In this document: positions 5,099 to 16,200 of the stretch, in pieces
Position numbering within the stretch: the stretch's first letter is position 1
Layout of the letters: every line of letters begins with the position of its first letter
Source: Terriglobia bacterium
Lineage (GTDB): Bacteria > Acidobacteriota > Terriglobia > Terriglobales > Acidobacteriaceae
DNA: 64,000 bases
Direction of reading: 5' to 3'
NCBI GenBank assembly: GCA_020072845.1
Contig: JAIQGF010000009.1
Span: forward strand, 1 to 64,000
Notes under the pieces: model-generated
What the model saw: the letters and a program-made list of their open reading frames with translations, nothing else
Database searches by the model: none
Told to the model about the DNA's origin: nothing
Program-made: the position numbers and the translations under genes

Positions 5099-7930
5099 TT
5101 ACGGCGTGGGAATCACCGCCGCCACCTGGCTCGAGTACCCGCTCTCCATTCCTGTGTTGTCCAATTCAGTAACAACGTAGTAGTAGGTCTGTCCCGATTG
5201 CACTGTGGAATCTGTGTAACTGGGAGTTGCGTTCGTGGTGCTGTTTACCCGTGTGTATGACCCGCCACTGATTGATGAGCGGTACACATTGAAGCCAGAC
5301 GGGTTCGAGCTGCCGGCTTGCCAGCTCAGCATGGCGTTGTGCTGGACCGGGGCCGTGCCCGAGCCGCCGAGCGCCACCGTTGTCGGCGAGTTCGTCGCAT
5401 TACTCACGAACGAGACACTGCCCGAAGCCGGGCCGCTGCTGGCCGGCGCAAAGGTCAAACTGGCACTCTTGCTGGCCGCCGCGGCCAGCGTGAACGGGAA
5501 GGTAAGGCCGCTGAGACCGAACCCCGAACCGGTGAAGCTGGCCGATGAGACCGTTGCCGCCGAGTTGCCGGTATTGCTAAGCGTCACCGCCTGGCTGGCC
5601 GACCCTCCCACCAGCACCGACCCGAATGAAACCGAGGTCGGGGAAGCTGACAAGAGCACGGTGGCCGGGGCGTTGATGGTTATGTTTGCCAAAGCGCTGG
5701 ACCTGGGATCGGCCACGCTGGTGGCAAGCACCGAAGCGGTACCGGCCGTGGATGGGGCGGTGTAGAGGCCGCTGGTCGAGACCGTCCCGCTGCCGCTGGC
5801 CACCGACCAAGTCACCGCCGTGTTCGTCGAACCTGTTACCGTGGCGGTGAACTGCACCGTGCCATTGGTGGTGACCGTCGTGTTGTTCGGTGTAACGCTG
5901 ACGATGACCGTGACGGGCGCAGAAACGCTCACGCTGGCGCTGGCACTCTTGGTCGGATCGGCGGCGCTCGTGGCCTTGACGGTGTAGGTGCCGGCGGTGC
6001 TCGGCGCGGTGTACAGGCCAACTGTGGAAACCGTTCCACCGGTCGCCGACCAGGTCACCGCGGTATTGGTGGAACCGCTGACTGTGGCGGTGAATTGTGC
6101 CGTGCCGTTGGTGGTCGTGGTTGTGCTGGTAGGAGCAACGCTGACGCTGACCGTGGCCGGTGCAGAAACGCTCACGCTGGCGCTGGCACTCTTGGTCGGA
6201 TCGGCGGCGCTCGTGGCCTTGACCGTGTAGGTGCCGGCGGTGCTCGGCGCGGTGTACAGGCCAACTGAGGAAACCGTTCCACCGGTCGCCGACCAGGTCG
6301 CCGCGGTATTGGTTGTGCCGCTCACAGTGGCGGTGAACTGTTGCGTGCCGCCGGTGGTTACCGTCACACTCGTGGGTGCAACGCTGACACTGACAATGAC
6401 AGGCGCACTGACGTTCACGGTAGCACTTGCCGTCTTGGTCGGATCGGCAGCGCTTGTGGCCGTGACCACGTAGTTGCCGGCGGTGCTGGGTGCGGTGTAC
6501 AGGCCGGTCGAGGAAACCGTTCCACCGGATGCCGACCAAGTTACCGCGGTATTGGTTGTGCCGCTCACAGCGGCGGCGAACTGTTGCGTGCCAGCGGTGG
6601 TTACCGTCGCCGTGGTGGGCGAGACGCTAACGCTAACAACAGGGGAGGAATTCGTGCTAACAGTCACAACCGCGCTGGCCGACTTGGTCGGGTCGGCTAC
6701 ACTGGTAGCTGTGACCGCGTAGGAGTTGGCGCTAGGTGCCGCAGTGGAGGTGTTGGCGCTAGGTGCCGCAGCAGAGGTGTTGGCGCTTGCTGCCGCAGCG
6801 ATGTCCGCAGCCACCATGCCCCACTGGTCGTTGGCAATCCGGTAATTCATCCCCACCGAAGCTGCACCAGCGGCTATCGATTGAGCTCCGTTGCTGCCTC
6901 CAGTAGAACAACTGATTTGCTTCATCCATGCCAGGGCCTGTGCCGAGCTGCCACCCGAGCATCCATAGTCGATCGCGTTGACGACCATGTCCCCGATAGC
7001 ACTGCTGATCGATATCGAGGGCGTGCTGCTATACCCAGTACTGGTGGCGGTGTGGCGAAGAGGGGTCAATTGATTGACACCGGTAAAGCTGACCGACCCG
7101 CACTCCAAGTCCGCCGTTGTTCCGGACAGCGTTACCATCACCGTTTGTTGACCGGTGGGCGGGGCGACCAGGTAAAACATCTGCACCGCGCCGTCCCCCG
7201 TGCCGTTGACCTTTTTCAGGCTGACGGGGTCGCTGAGCATGCTGATGCCGCCGTAGGTCACCGAGAGCGTGAATGGCGGGAGGTCGAGTTTGCCAAGCGA
7301 ACAACCGACCATCACGAGACGGTTGTCGCCAGAAGCCGCGTGCAGCCAGCTCACGGTTGAGCCGTGCCTGACCGAGGCGCCTGCCGGACTCGGTCCCACT
7401 GCGTCCGGCAGCACCTGCGCCGTGCTGACGGGGCTGGGGGCGGTGTACAACCCGGTGGACGATATGGTTCCACCGGTGGCCGACCAGGTTACGGCAGTGT
7501 TGGTTGTGCCGCTGACGGCGGCGGTGAATTGCTGCGGGCTGCCCGGGCTTAATGCGGTGCTGCCCGGTTCAATGCTGACACTGACGGGCGCACCGGCAGT
7601 GATCGTGAATGTCACCGCACTGGAAAACGTGCCCGACCGGGAATCCCATATCGCTACGTTGGCATTACCGGCACTGGCCAGGTAGTTAGCCGGAACCACT
7701 GCCTGGGCCTGCGTCAGCGAGACGAGCGTTGTGGTGAGCCGCACGCCATTCCAGGTAATCTTGTCCTTGCCATTGAAGTATGAGCCCGAAACCGTAAGAG
7801 TGAAGCTGCCGGAACCAGCGGGGACCGCACTAGGCGAAATCGACGTGATGGACGGCAGATTATTGGCTGCTAGGGGGAGGGTGACCGCAACGACGACCGC
7901 CACGATAAGAATGAGCCGCGTAGCCCGCAT
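5099..7930 (-). CDS. Secreted TIG/Ig-repeat/ASH/FN3 surface protein with an inserted domain
   Basis: A 943-aa protein. It has a signal peptide (RLILIVAVVVAVTLPLAAN), an IPT/TIG domain (about 25-105), then a first Ig-like domain that is interrupted after G-L-Y-T-A-P-S by a ~235-aa segment (nucleotides about 6725-7433) and resumes at S-Y-A-V-T-A-T-S-V-A-D-P. Further Ig-like domains of ~81 aa follow, then an ASH domain and a terminal FN3 ending AVIPTP. The inserted part has its own beta-rich look, a Cys-containing pattern and a trailing S-A-N-T-S-x-A-A-P triple repeat. ATG 7930 is chosen because GGGAG lies seven bases upstream; a start five codons earlier has no such site. Likely cell-surface or matrix protein; ligand unknown. 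Confidence 0.87.
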   Translation of the reverse strand: MRATRLILIVAVVVAVTLPLAANNLPSITSISPSAVPAGSGSFTLTVSGSYFNGKDKITWNGVRLTTTLVSLTQAQAVVPANYLASAGNANVAIWDSRSGTFSSAVTFTITAGAPVSVSIEPGSTALSPGSPQQFTAAVSGTTNTAVTWSATGGTISSTGLYTAPSPVSTAQVLPDAVGPSPAGASVRHGSTVSWLHAASGDNRLVMVGCSLGKLDLPPFTLSVTYGGISMLSDPVSLKKVNGTGDGAVQMFYLVAPPTGQQTVMVTLSGTTADLECGSVSFTGVNQLTPLRHTATSTGYSSTPSISISSAIGDMVVNAIDYGCSGGSSAQALAWMKQISCSTGGSNGAQSIAAGAASVGMNYRIANDQWGMVAADIAAAASANTSAAAPSANTSTAAPSANSYAVTATSVADPTKSASAVVTVSTNSSPVVSVSVSPTTATVTTAGTQQFAAAVSGTTNTAVTWSASGGTVSSTGLYTAPSTAGNYVVTATSAADPTKTASATVNVSAPVIVSVSVAPTSVTVTTGGTQQFTATVSGTTNTAATWSATGGTVSSVGLYTAPSTAGTYTVKATSAADPTKSASASVSVSAPATVSVSVAPTSTTTTTNGTAQFTATVSGSTNTAVTWSATGGTVSTVGLYTAPSTAGTYTVKATSAADPTKSASASVSVSAPVTVIVSVTPNNTTVTTNGTVQFTATVTGSTNTAVTWSVASGSGTVSTSGLYTAPSTAGTASVLATSVADPRSSALANITINAPATVLLSASPTSVSFGSVLVGGSASQAVTLSNTGNSAATVSSASFTGSGFGLSGLTFPFTLAAAASKSASLTFAPASSGPASGSVSFVSNATNSPTTVALGGSGTAPVQHNAMLSWQAGSSNPSGFNVYRSSISGGSYTRVNSTTNATPSYTDSTVQSGQTYYYVVTELDNTGMESGYSSQVAAVIPTP
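5739..6716 (-). repeat. Tandem ~243-base Ig-domain repeats
   Basis: Units starting near 5745, 5988, 6231 and 6474 follow each other at about 243 bases (81 codons, one Ig-like domain each). They are highly similar in DNA, including the G-L-Y-T-A-P-S-T-A-G and A-D-P-T-K-S-A-S-A coding segments. Homogenised repeats of this kind can change in number by recombination or slippage. Confidence 0.85.
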
Positions 7931-8302
7931 GAGTACATCTCCCAATAAGATTGCTTTCCTGCAAGGTTAGGAGAGGCCACGCGGCGAAACTACTGGACAG
8001 GGTGTCAGAAAAGGGACAGCAAAGGGTTGCTGTACTTCGCCTGTACTAAGGTCCAGCCTGCCGCGCATTCCGCTGCCAGGCGATGTTGGATGGGGGGTCG
8101 AGCCTGGGGGCCATGCGCTTAACCAGCGAACCGCAGGCTTGTCGCAGTACCGTGGGGACCGGAACCAGTCGAGGAGATGATCCCGAGTTGCAGTCGCAAC
8201 TACCCTGCCAGGGCTCGTTTTGGGTCTTCCTTCTTATGCAATCAGGGCGCCTGCTGAGAATTGCCCACACCACGGTTTTGCGCTATTCTGAGCATTCGCG
8301 AC
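7931..8302. other. Divergent intergenic region
   Basis: This region lies between the leftward surface-protein gene and the rightward LuxR-type regulator. No gene is supported. It holds CTGTACT twice, at 8030 and 8041 (11-base period), which could be a regulator site. No convincing -35/-10 pair was identified on either strand. Confidence 0.5.
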
Positions 8303-9016
8303 ATGCCAATACCGCCGGCGTCAACCCGGAAGATCTCCGTCTGCCTGCTGGCGAACCACCCACTCGTGCTGGCAGAGTTTCAGCGGTTGCTCAGCACGGT
8401 TCCCGCTCGCGTTCAGCCCAAGAGAGTCGAGCCGCAGCTTTCAGGCAAAGCTTCGCTTCCACGTGCGAGCGTGTATGTCGTCGATTTCGAAGGCAACCGG
8501 ATGGCGACCGAATCCCTGGTGGCAAAGGTAATGGAACGGTATCCCAACGCCCGCTTGCTCCTGGTCGGTGGAGATTTCAGTGAGGACGTCGCTTTTCCGC
8601 TGCTTCGACTGGGGGTGAAGGGTCTTTTGCAGCACTCACAACTTGCGGATCAGCTCCAGCGTGCCCTGCAGTCAATTGATGCGGGCGGATATTGGGTGCC
8701 GCGGACGTTGCTGTCCAGGTTTGTCGATTCCGTTCTCGCCAAGACGACACATGGTGCGGCCATGTCCTCCCGCGCACGGCTGAGTCGGCGCGAAAAGGAA
8801 GTCATCCAGGCTCTGCTGGAAAACCTCTCGAATAAGGAAATCGGGAGTCGACTGAACATTTCCGAACGCACCGTCAAATTCCATGTCTCCAACCTCTTGC
8901 GGAAATTCGGGGTGGGTCGCAGAGCTGACCTCATTGTGATGGCCTACCAGGAGGCTTCTCGGACCTCTCCTTCCGTTGCCGGCGCCACCCTGGGCGAATT
9001 CGGGCGTGTCCATTAG
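8303..9016 (+). CDS. LuxR-family regulator with degenerate receiver domain
   Basis: A 237-aa two-domain regulator. The N-terminal half (about 10-125) resembles a response-regulator receiver and keeps an Asp at the phosphorylation position (V-Y-V-V-D61). The usual acidic pair is replaced (L-L-A-N18-H-P), and the conserved Lys after G-x-x-G is missing (G-V-K-G-L-L-Q-H). The C-terminal half (about 160-215) is a canonical LuxR/NarL helix-turn-helix: L-S-R-R-E-K-E-V, N-L-S-N-K-E-I-G, S-E-R-T-V-K-F-H-V. Signalling may therefore not depend on phosphorylation. The ATG at 8303 gives a normal receiver start; an upstream TTG would add 14 residues. No histidine kinase is adjacent. Divergent from the surface-protein gene and followed after 13 bases by the YdcF-like gene. 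Its target is unknown. Confidence 0.85.
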   Translation: MPIPPASTRKISVCLLANHPLVLAEFQRLLSTVPARVQPKRVEPQLSGKASLPRASVYVVDFEGNRMATESLVAKVMERYPNARLLLVGGDFSEDVAFPLLRLGVKGLLQHSQLADQLQRALQSIDAGGYWVPRTLLSRFVDSVLAKTTHGAAMSSRARLSRREKEVIQALLENLSNKEIGSRLNISERTVKFHVSNLLRKFGVGRRADLIVMAYQEASRTSPSVAGATLGEFGRVH

Positions 9017-9029
9017 TGATTCTGCTCTA

Positions 9030-9683
9030 ATGCGTGCTCGCGTCCAGCGGTGGATTCGGATTCTAGCCGTTGTCGTCCTGGCGAGCTGTATTGCCATTGG
9101 TGTACCGGCGATTCGAAGCCACATTCTGCGGTCGGCTGGATGGGCGCTGGTTCTTAGCTACCAGCCCGTCCTGTCCGCCGACATCATCGTCGTCGGCGTG
9201 AGTGCCGACGGCGCCGGGACGCTCGAGGCGGCCGACCTTGTCCACAACGGCGTGTCGACGCGCGTCGCGGTTTTCGCCGACCCCCCGGACGCCATCGACC
9301 GCGAGTTTCTCCGCCGGGGATTACCTTACGAAGATCGTGCCGCGGTTTCCACTCGCCAGCTCCGATCGCTTGGCATCTACAACATTGAGCAAATCGCAAG
9401 AAATGTGACGGGAAGCGAGGAGGAGGGGGAAGTGCTTCCGGCTTGGTGCGACCAGCACCAGTACCGCTCTGTCGTGGTGGTGACCACATCCGACCACTCG
9501 CGACGGCTCGGCCGCATACTGCGGCGTGCCATGAAAGGCCACAAAACGAGCGTCACGGTTCAGCCCGCGCACTACTCCAAATTCGATCCCGACCGGTGGT
9601 GGCAAACGCGCGATGGCACTCGAACCGAAATCGTCGAATTGGAAAAACTCTTGCTTGATATTGCCTGGCATCCCTTTTCGTAA
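9030..9683 (+). CDS. YdcF/SanA/ElyC-like (DUF218) membrane protein
   Basis: A 217-aa protein. Residues 7-30 form one membrane segment (I-R-I-L-A-V-V-V-L-A-S-C-I-A-I-G-V-P). The rest fits the DUF218 fold: A-D-I-I-V-V-G-V-S-A-D-G after the anchor, E-A-A-D-L-V-H-N-G-V-S-T-R, then V-V-V-V-T-T-S-D-H-S-R-R and the R-R-A-M-K region. Family members (SanA, ElyC, YdcF) act in envelope or polysaccharide homeostasis, but their reaction is poorly defined. The start at ATG 9030 puts the positively charged MRARVQRWIR just before the membrane span. It lies 13 bases behind the LuxR gene, so co-expression is plausible. Confidence 0.75.
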   Translation: MRARVQRWIRILAVVVLASCIAIGVPAIRSHILRSAGWALVLSYQPVLSADIIVVGVSADGAGTLEAADLVHNGVSTRVAVFADPPDAIDREFLRRGLPYEDRAAVSTRQLRSLGIYNIEQIARNVTGSEEEGEVLPAWCDQHQYRSVVVVTTSDHSRRLGRILRRAMKGHKTSVTVQPAHYSKFDPDRWWQTRDGTRTEIVELEKLLLDIAWHPFS

Positions 9684-10236
9684 ACTCACCTTGTGCGTCG
9701 CATTTCTTTGGAACGTGGTAAAGCGCTGAAGCCCCATCGATCAACGCTCTATTTCACCAGCCTCGCCCGCTCCCGACCAAGGCGCTCCGTGCCTTCCGTT
9801 TTCGACAATGCAGCTCCCAACCTCGGAACGACTGCAGCTTTTTTCGCTATTAACGTAACTATTACCTGGAAAATGTTTTCCACGGCTGTCGTTTCCTTTT
9901 AAAGTCAAGGGAATGAAGTGGTAATCATCCTGCAAATGCAGACTTGAAGCTCCAACAACCAGTACATATGGAGGCCCAGTTGGATCATATCCTGCAGTGT
10001 GTTGTTGTCGATGTCGAGCTTCGGGTCCCCGGTCACGATTGCGGCCCGGATTGCCCTTGTTGGGGGTCGGTAAAAGCTGAGCGCAGTATTGTTCTGCCCT
10101 TCCAGGACGAGACTCGAAATCGCGCCGCGAGCCCCGCAACCCTAAAAGCAGGTAGTCCCATGTAATGGCAAATCGTTAAGCAGCAGCACCGCGGGAAAGC
10201 CGGAAGCAAACTCGATCCTAGGCAGTGCGACGCGGA
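9684..10236. other. Intergenic stretch, nothing recognised
   Basis: 553 bases between the convergent YdcF-like gene and the giant surface-protein gene. Short open frames exist on both strands, but none has family signals or a good ribosome-binding site. No hairpin followed by a T-run was found that would terminate either gene. Confidence 0.5.
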
Positions 10237-13200
10237 TTATGGCGTTCCCACTGTGGCAGAAATCTCCGTGGAATAACTGCTTTCTGTCCCGTCTCCACCG
10301 AGGGCCGTTATTACCCAGAAATAGGTTTGGCCGCTGGCGAGACTGGAATCGACGAACGTTGTTCCCGTCACCGGCGCAACGTTGATTTTCTGGAACAGGA
10401 TTCCCGATGTCGTTGACCGATACACGTTGTAACTGACGTCCGTGGCGGTTGTGCTCGCTGTCCAATTGAGAGTCGCCGTGTGGCCGGAGGCAAACCCTCC
10501 CGTGCCCGTCAATGCGACGGGTGGCGCTGGAGTACAAGTAGCATTTGTGTTGAAAGTTACCGTGCCGGAGGATGGACCGTCCCCCGGCGGTGTAAACGAT
10601 ATCGTAATCGGCTGGCTGAAGCCGACCGGGATTGTTATTGGCAGAGCGGGGTTGGTAACGCTATACCCGGCGCCAGTCACCGTAGTGCTGGACAGGGTCA
10701 GCGATGTGTTACCTGTGTTGGATAGCGTAACGCTCTGCAGCGACGTGAACCCCAGTATTGCTGTCCCGAACGATACATCCGTGGGAGCCACGGTGAAGCA
10801 AGTGATGGGGGTGATGCCGTTGCCGCTCGCAACCAGCGAAACTACCGGGGAAGAGGCCGCATTGCTGGTAAACGTCACACCGCCGGTGATAGAACCGATC
10901 GATTGCGGCGAGAAGGAAATCGTTACCACCTGATTCGCTCCGGCAGCTAACGCCAGCGGGAAAGTCGGACTGACAATTGCAAATCCAGTTCCACTCGCGG
11001 TGCCAGCGGACACGATTGTACTGGTCGTGCCTGGATTCGAAATGGTGATTGCCAGGGTCTGTGTATTTCCGACAGCCACATCTCCAAACGAGATCTCCGT
11101 CGGTGTGACTGCCAGCGCTGAGGACTCGGGAGGCCCGGCTGCGGCGTAGCAACGATCAGCATTGAAATCGATTAGAACCCCATTAGCGTCCTTGGTAGCG
11201 TTGTCGTAGCAAAGTTGCGCCGGAAGTTTATAGGCGTGACCATCGATATCCGGGATGTCCCCACCGGTCACATCGGGGCCGACCGCCGGCCAGGGCATGG
11301 TGCCCCACCAACCCGGCTTTGCGTTCAGAAAGAACGACGGCGGCAGGGTGTCGCCGGCCGGAACGGGGTTGGCGTAGGCGCCAATTCCGCTCGGCACTTC
11401 CGACGCCAAGAAGCGATTTGCTCGGTTCACGGTATCGTAGTTTCCCCAGCGCATCATGGTGGAAACGACGATCGAATCGTCGGCAACCACGACGCCGTCG
11501 CAACAATCTCCACGGCCGATGTCGTAGATGGGAACGTCGCTGTTTTCATAGGCAGTCTGTACTCCGGACTGGCCGAGAACGTTGCCGATTAAGTTCTCGT
11601 ATCTGTTATACGAGCTGATTATGATCGGGTTAAGCGATTGCGTCTTGCCGGATTCCCACCCGTTATATCGGTTGCGGAACAGGGTGTTGAGGCCACCGGC
11701 GCCTTGCATGACGTCAGCCCGGAATCCGTTGCCATTGTTGCTTTCGAAAAGATTGTAGATCGTTCCCGCACCATGCACGTCGGTGCTCTGGTTCAAGAGA
11801 CTCGGTACCCCGCTGTAATTATCGTTGATTGAGAAGTTGTAGCCGTACACCTCCGCTTCGGAAGTACCCGCCAGCAGCGGCGTATCGACGTTCTGGAAGA
11901 TGTTGTTCATGATCAGGTCATCCGACGCGATGCCAGATTCAACGCCGCGGCTGCTCGTTCCCAGCACTCCGTAGAAATAGCTGTCTTGCACAGTATTGTG
12001 CGCCGACTGGAAAAGCCACACGTGATTGCGGTAGTAGCCCGGGGAGATCGAACGTACGCCCTTGATCCAGCAATTCATCGCTCCCGCGAGCATGACCGCT
12101 CCTCCCGTGAAGGCTCCATTATTGTTGTTATCGATCGAGAGGTCTTCGAGTCCCGCCGACTGGATCGGCGACATCCACCAAGCGCCAGGATTTTTCGCTG
12201 CGCTCCAGTTGCCGGCGTAAAGGCCCGGAGTGATCGTGAACGTGCTTCCGCTGGTGCAGGACGGAGTGCAATCGGTGATCTTGACGATCTGGATCTGGCT
12301 GCGGTCAACCCCGTTGAGGTTGCGCCCCGGTGAGCTGCCTAGAGCGGAGCAGGCGAACGGACTGGTGGTATCGCAAACGAAGAGACTTCCGTTGTCGGCA
12401 ATGTCGTTGGCCTGGTCCAAGAAGATGTACTGACCAACAGACAGACCGGAGCTGCCGATGTTGCTCAACGTGATTTGCGTGGTCCCCTTCGCGTACCCCG
12501 CGGTCCACGTCGCTGCGTTACTGCCCCCCGGCTGAACCTCGCCACTGCCGTAGTACAGGGGATGTTTTTGGAAGCAAATGTCCGTCGGGATAAGCGTGCA
12601 GATCGCAACGTCGCTGAGTGTGAAAACCAGGAAAGTCTGGTCGGCTCCAGCTCCGCGCAAGGTCACGTTTTCTTGCATCACGATGCCGGTGGAGAGATGG
12701 TAGATGCCCGCATTTAGATACACGACTTGACCGCTCGGGCAGTTTGCAATCGCGGTGTTGATGGCATCGGCGGGCCCGGCGTAGGGATTGATCGTCGCAC
12801 AGACGGTGGTGCGGTTGGGAATGCCGCCGGTGACTCCTGCGCTGCTCCAGTTAATCGCCCGGCTCGGGGCGAGGAGGCCGGACCAGACCGGCGCTCCGAG
12901 CACGTTCAGTTCGGCGACGGCAGTCCAAGGGCCACCAGTAACTTCCGTCAACGCCCGCAGCCGCACGTAGCGTCCCGCCGTGCCGGTGAAGGTCACCTGC
13001 TTCTGCGTGTGATCGGAGGCGCTGGTCATCAGCGTGCCACTGGCAACGGCTGTCCCCCAGTTCACCCCGTCCATGCTGACGTAAAACTCGTAATTGGCGA
13101 TGTTGCCGTTGCTGTACTGATCCTGCCGCGGCAGGTACTGGAAGCCGCTGATGGTGTAGCTGGCGCCCAGATCAATCTGGATCTCGTGGGGCGCCGGAGG

Positions 13201-16200
13201 CGACGACTTGCACCATTCCGTGAACCACGTCGTGCCGGGATTGCCGTCGATGGCGTTGGTCGCGCCGCCGTTGCCGCAGGTCGCCACGCTATCCACGTAC
13301 AGCACCCGCCATCCACTTTGGGGAATACTAGCCAGCGAAGGCGGGGTAACGGTCAGGATGGCCGTTCCGTTCGATCCGTTGACGGTAGCGCCAATAACCG
13401 AGGTTACCGTCGTGCTCACGGTAGAAGCGGAAGTCACAGGGAAGCTCGCGGTTATTGTGCCTGCGCTCACGGCTACCGTCGCCGGCACCGTCGCCGCACC
13501 CGGGTTGCTACTGGTGAGGGCCATGGAGACATCGGTTAAGGGCGCGCTGGTCAGGGTCACCGACGCCGTGCTGGTATCCCCGCCTGCAGCAATGGACGCG
13601 GGAGTCAGTATCACACTGGCAACTTGCGCGCCGCTGGTCGCCACGGCTGAGCCGAGCACATTTAGCTCCGCCACGACCGTCCAAGGGCCACCATTGACTT
13701 CCGTCAGCGCCCGCAGCCGCACGTAGCGTCCTACCGTGCCGGCGAAGGTCACCTGCTTTTGGCTGTGGTCGGAGGACTTGGTTATCAGGGTCCCACTCGA
13801 CGCCGGGTTGCCCCAGTTCACCCCGTCCGTGCTCACGTAGAACTCGTAATTGGCGATGTTGCCGTTGCTGTACTGATCCTGCCGCGGCAGATACTGGAAG
13901 CCGATGATGCTGTAGCTGGCCCCTAGATCAATCTGGATCTCGTGGGGCGTCGGGGGCGCCGAGTTGCACCATTCCGTGACCCACATCGTGGCGGGATTGC
14001 CGTCAAAAGCGTTGGTCGCGCCTTGGTTGGTGCAATTGGTCTCCTGGCTGTCCACGTAGACCAGTCGCCAACCTGCACGTGGAATCGTGCTCAGGGCCAC
14101 CGTGCCGAGCACGTTGATCTCCGCCGCATCGGTCCATGGTCCGCCGTTGACCTCGCTTAACGCGCGCAGGCGCACATACCGTCCCACCACTCCGGTAAAC
14201 GTCACCTGCTTCAGAGATTTGTCCTGGGAGCTGGTTATCAGCTTGCCATTCGCAACCGGATTGCCCCAGTTCACACCGTCGGTGCTGACATAAAACTCGT
14301 AATCGCGGATATTTCCGTTGAAGTACTGATCCTGCCGCGGCAGGTACTGGAAGCCGCTGATGGTGTAGTAAGCCCCCAGATCAATCTGGATCTCGTGCGG
14401 CGTCGGAGGCGCCGAGTTGCACCATTGCGTGACCCACATCGTGCTGGGATTGCCGTCGATGGCGTTGGTCGCGCCTTGGTTGACGCAACCGGTTTCCTGG
14501 CTATCCACGTACAGCACACGCCAACCGTTGTGCGGAATCGGCGCCGTCGCTGAGGTCCCCGGCGTCACCGTCAGCAGCGCCGCTGCGGTGGAGCCGTTGT
14601 AGCTGGCGTTAATCACCGACAACGCTGTCGCACTCACCGACGAGGCGCTGGTGACGGTGAAGTTCGCGCTCGTCGTGCCCGCATTCACGGTGACCGTCGC
14701 CGGCACCGTCGCCGCCGCCGGGTTGCTGCTGGCGAGTGTGACCGTGGCGTTGGCAAGTGGCGCACTGGTCAGCGTGACCGTGGCCGTGCTGATTGTGCCG
14801 CCGCCCGCAATCGAAGCCGGACTCAGCGTCAGACTCCCCACCTGCGGCCCGCTGGTCGCCACCGCCGATCCCAGCACATTCAGCTCCGCCACGTTCGTCC
14901 ACGGACCACCATTGACTTCCGTCAGCGCCCGCAGCCGCACATAGCGTCCTACCGTGCCGGTGAAGGTCACCTGCTTCTGCGTGTGATCGGAGGCGCTGGC
15001 CATCAGCGTGCCGGTCGATACCGCCGTCCCCCAGTTCACCCCGTTCGTGCTCACGTAGAACTCGTAATTGGCGATGTTGCCGTTGCTGTACGGATCCTGC
15101 CGCGGCAAGTACTGGAAGCCGCTGATGGTGTAGTTGGCCCCCAGGTCAATCTGGATCTCGTGCGGCGTCGCGGGCCCCGAGTTGCACCATTGCGTGACCC
15201 ACATGGTGCCGGGATTGCCGTCGATTGCTTTGGTCCCCGCTTCGTTGGTGCAACTGGTCTCTTGGCTGTCCACGTACAGTACCCGCCACCCGTTCGCTGG
15301 CAGCACTCCCGAGGTCAGAATCGAGAACGACCGTGGGACGTCGGCGGCTGGGTTGTAGTTGTTGTCGCCGGCCTGCGAAGCCGTAATGGTGCACGAGCCA
15401 GCACCGCTGATGTGCACTGTCGAGCCGGTCACGGTGCAATTGCCGCTGGCCGCAAAGGTCACCGCGAGTCCAGAGGACGCGGTCGCGCTCACGGTGAAAT
15501 CGGGGTCGCCCAGCATCTTGTTAGCAAGAGCACCAAAAGTGATCGTCTGTGCCGCCTTGGCAATCGAGAACGACTGTTGCACGTTCGCCGCCGGACCGTA
15601 GGTGCCGTCGCCGACCTGCGAAGCCGTGATGGTGCACGAGCCAGCACCGCTGAGGTGAACCGTCGCGCCGGTCACGCTGCAATTGCCGCTGACCGCAAAC
15701 GTGACTGTCAATCCGGAGGACGCAGTAGCGCTCACGCCGAAGTCAGGATTACCAAACGTCTTGTTGGCCAATGCGCCGAAGGTGATCGTCTGAGCCAGCT
15801 TTTGTACGGTTAAGGTGCCTGACCCGCTGCTTGCGCCGTATGCCGAGTCGCCCGCAAAGGCGGCGGTCACCGCGCCCGGATAGCTGCCTGCACTGATGCC
15901 AGCGAGGCTCACGGCGGCGACCGTCGCATTGCCGGAGGCGTCGCTGATGGCGCTGCCGACGTCGTTTCCATTGAGCTTAAAGCTGATGGACTTGCCGCTC
16001 ACACCGGCGCCGGCCGAAGTCAGCGTGGCGGATAAATCAGCCGTGCCGCCGACCGGGCCCGACGCTGCCGCCACCGCCAGCGTGCTTGGGCCTAGGTCGC
16101 TGAAGCACACACTCACGTCGTGGAGCGTGGGGGTGACCGCGCTGCTTGTGGTGCTGAGTGAGGCCTGATACTTCAGGTAGCGTTGGCCGGTGAATTGCGC

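Noticed and set aside
12727-15813. Long plus-strand open frames (270 and 276 codons) opposite the discoidin repeats
   Set aside because: They are antisense to the strongly supported 2918-aa gene, have Arg/Gly/Ala-rich composition without motifs, and recur with the DNA repeats, as expected for shadows in high-GC DNA.
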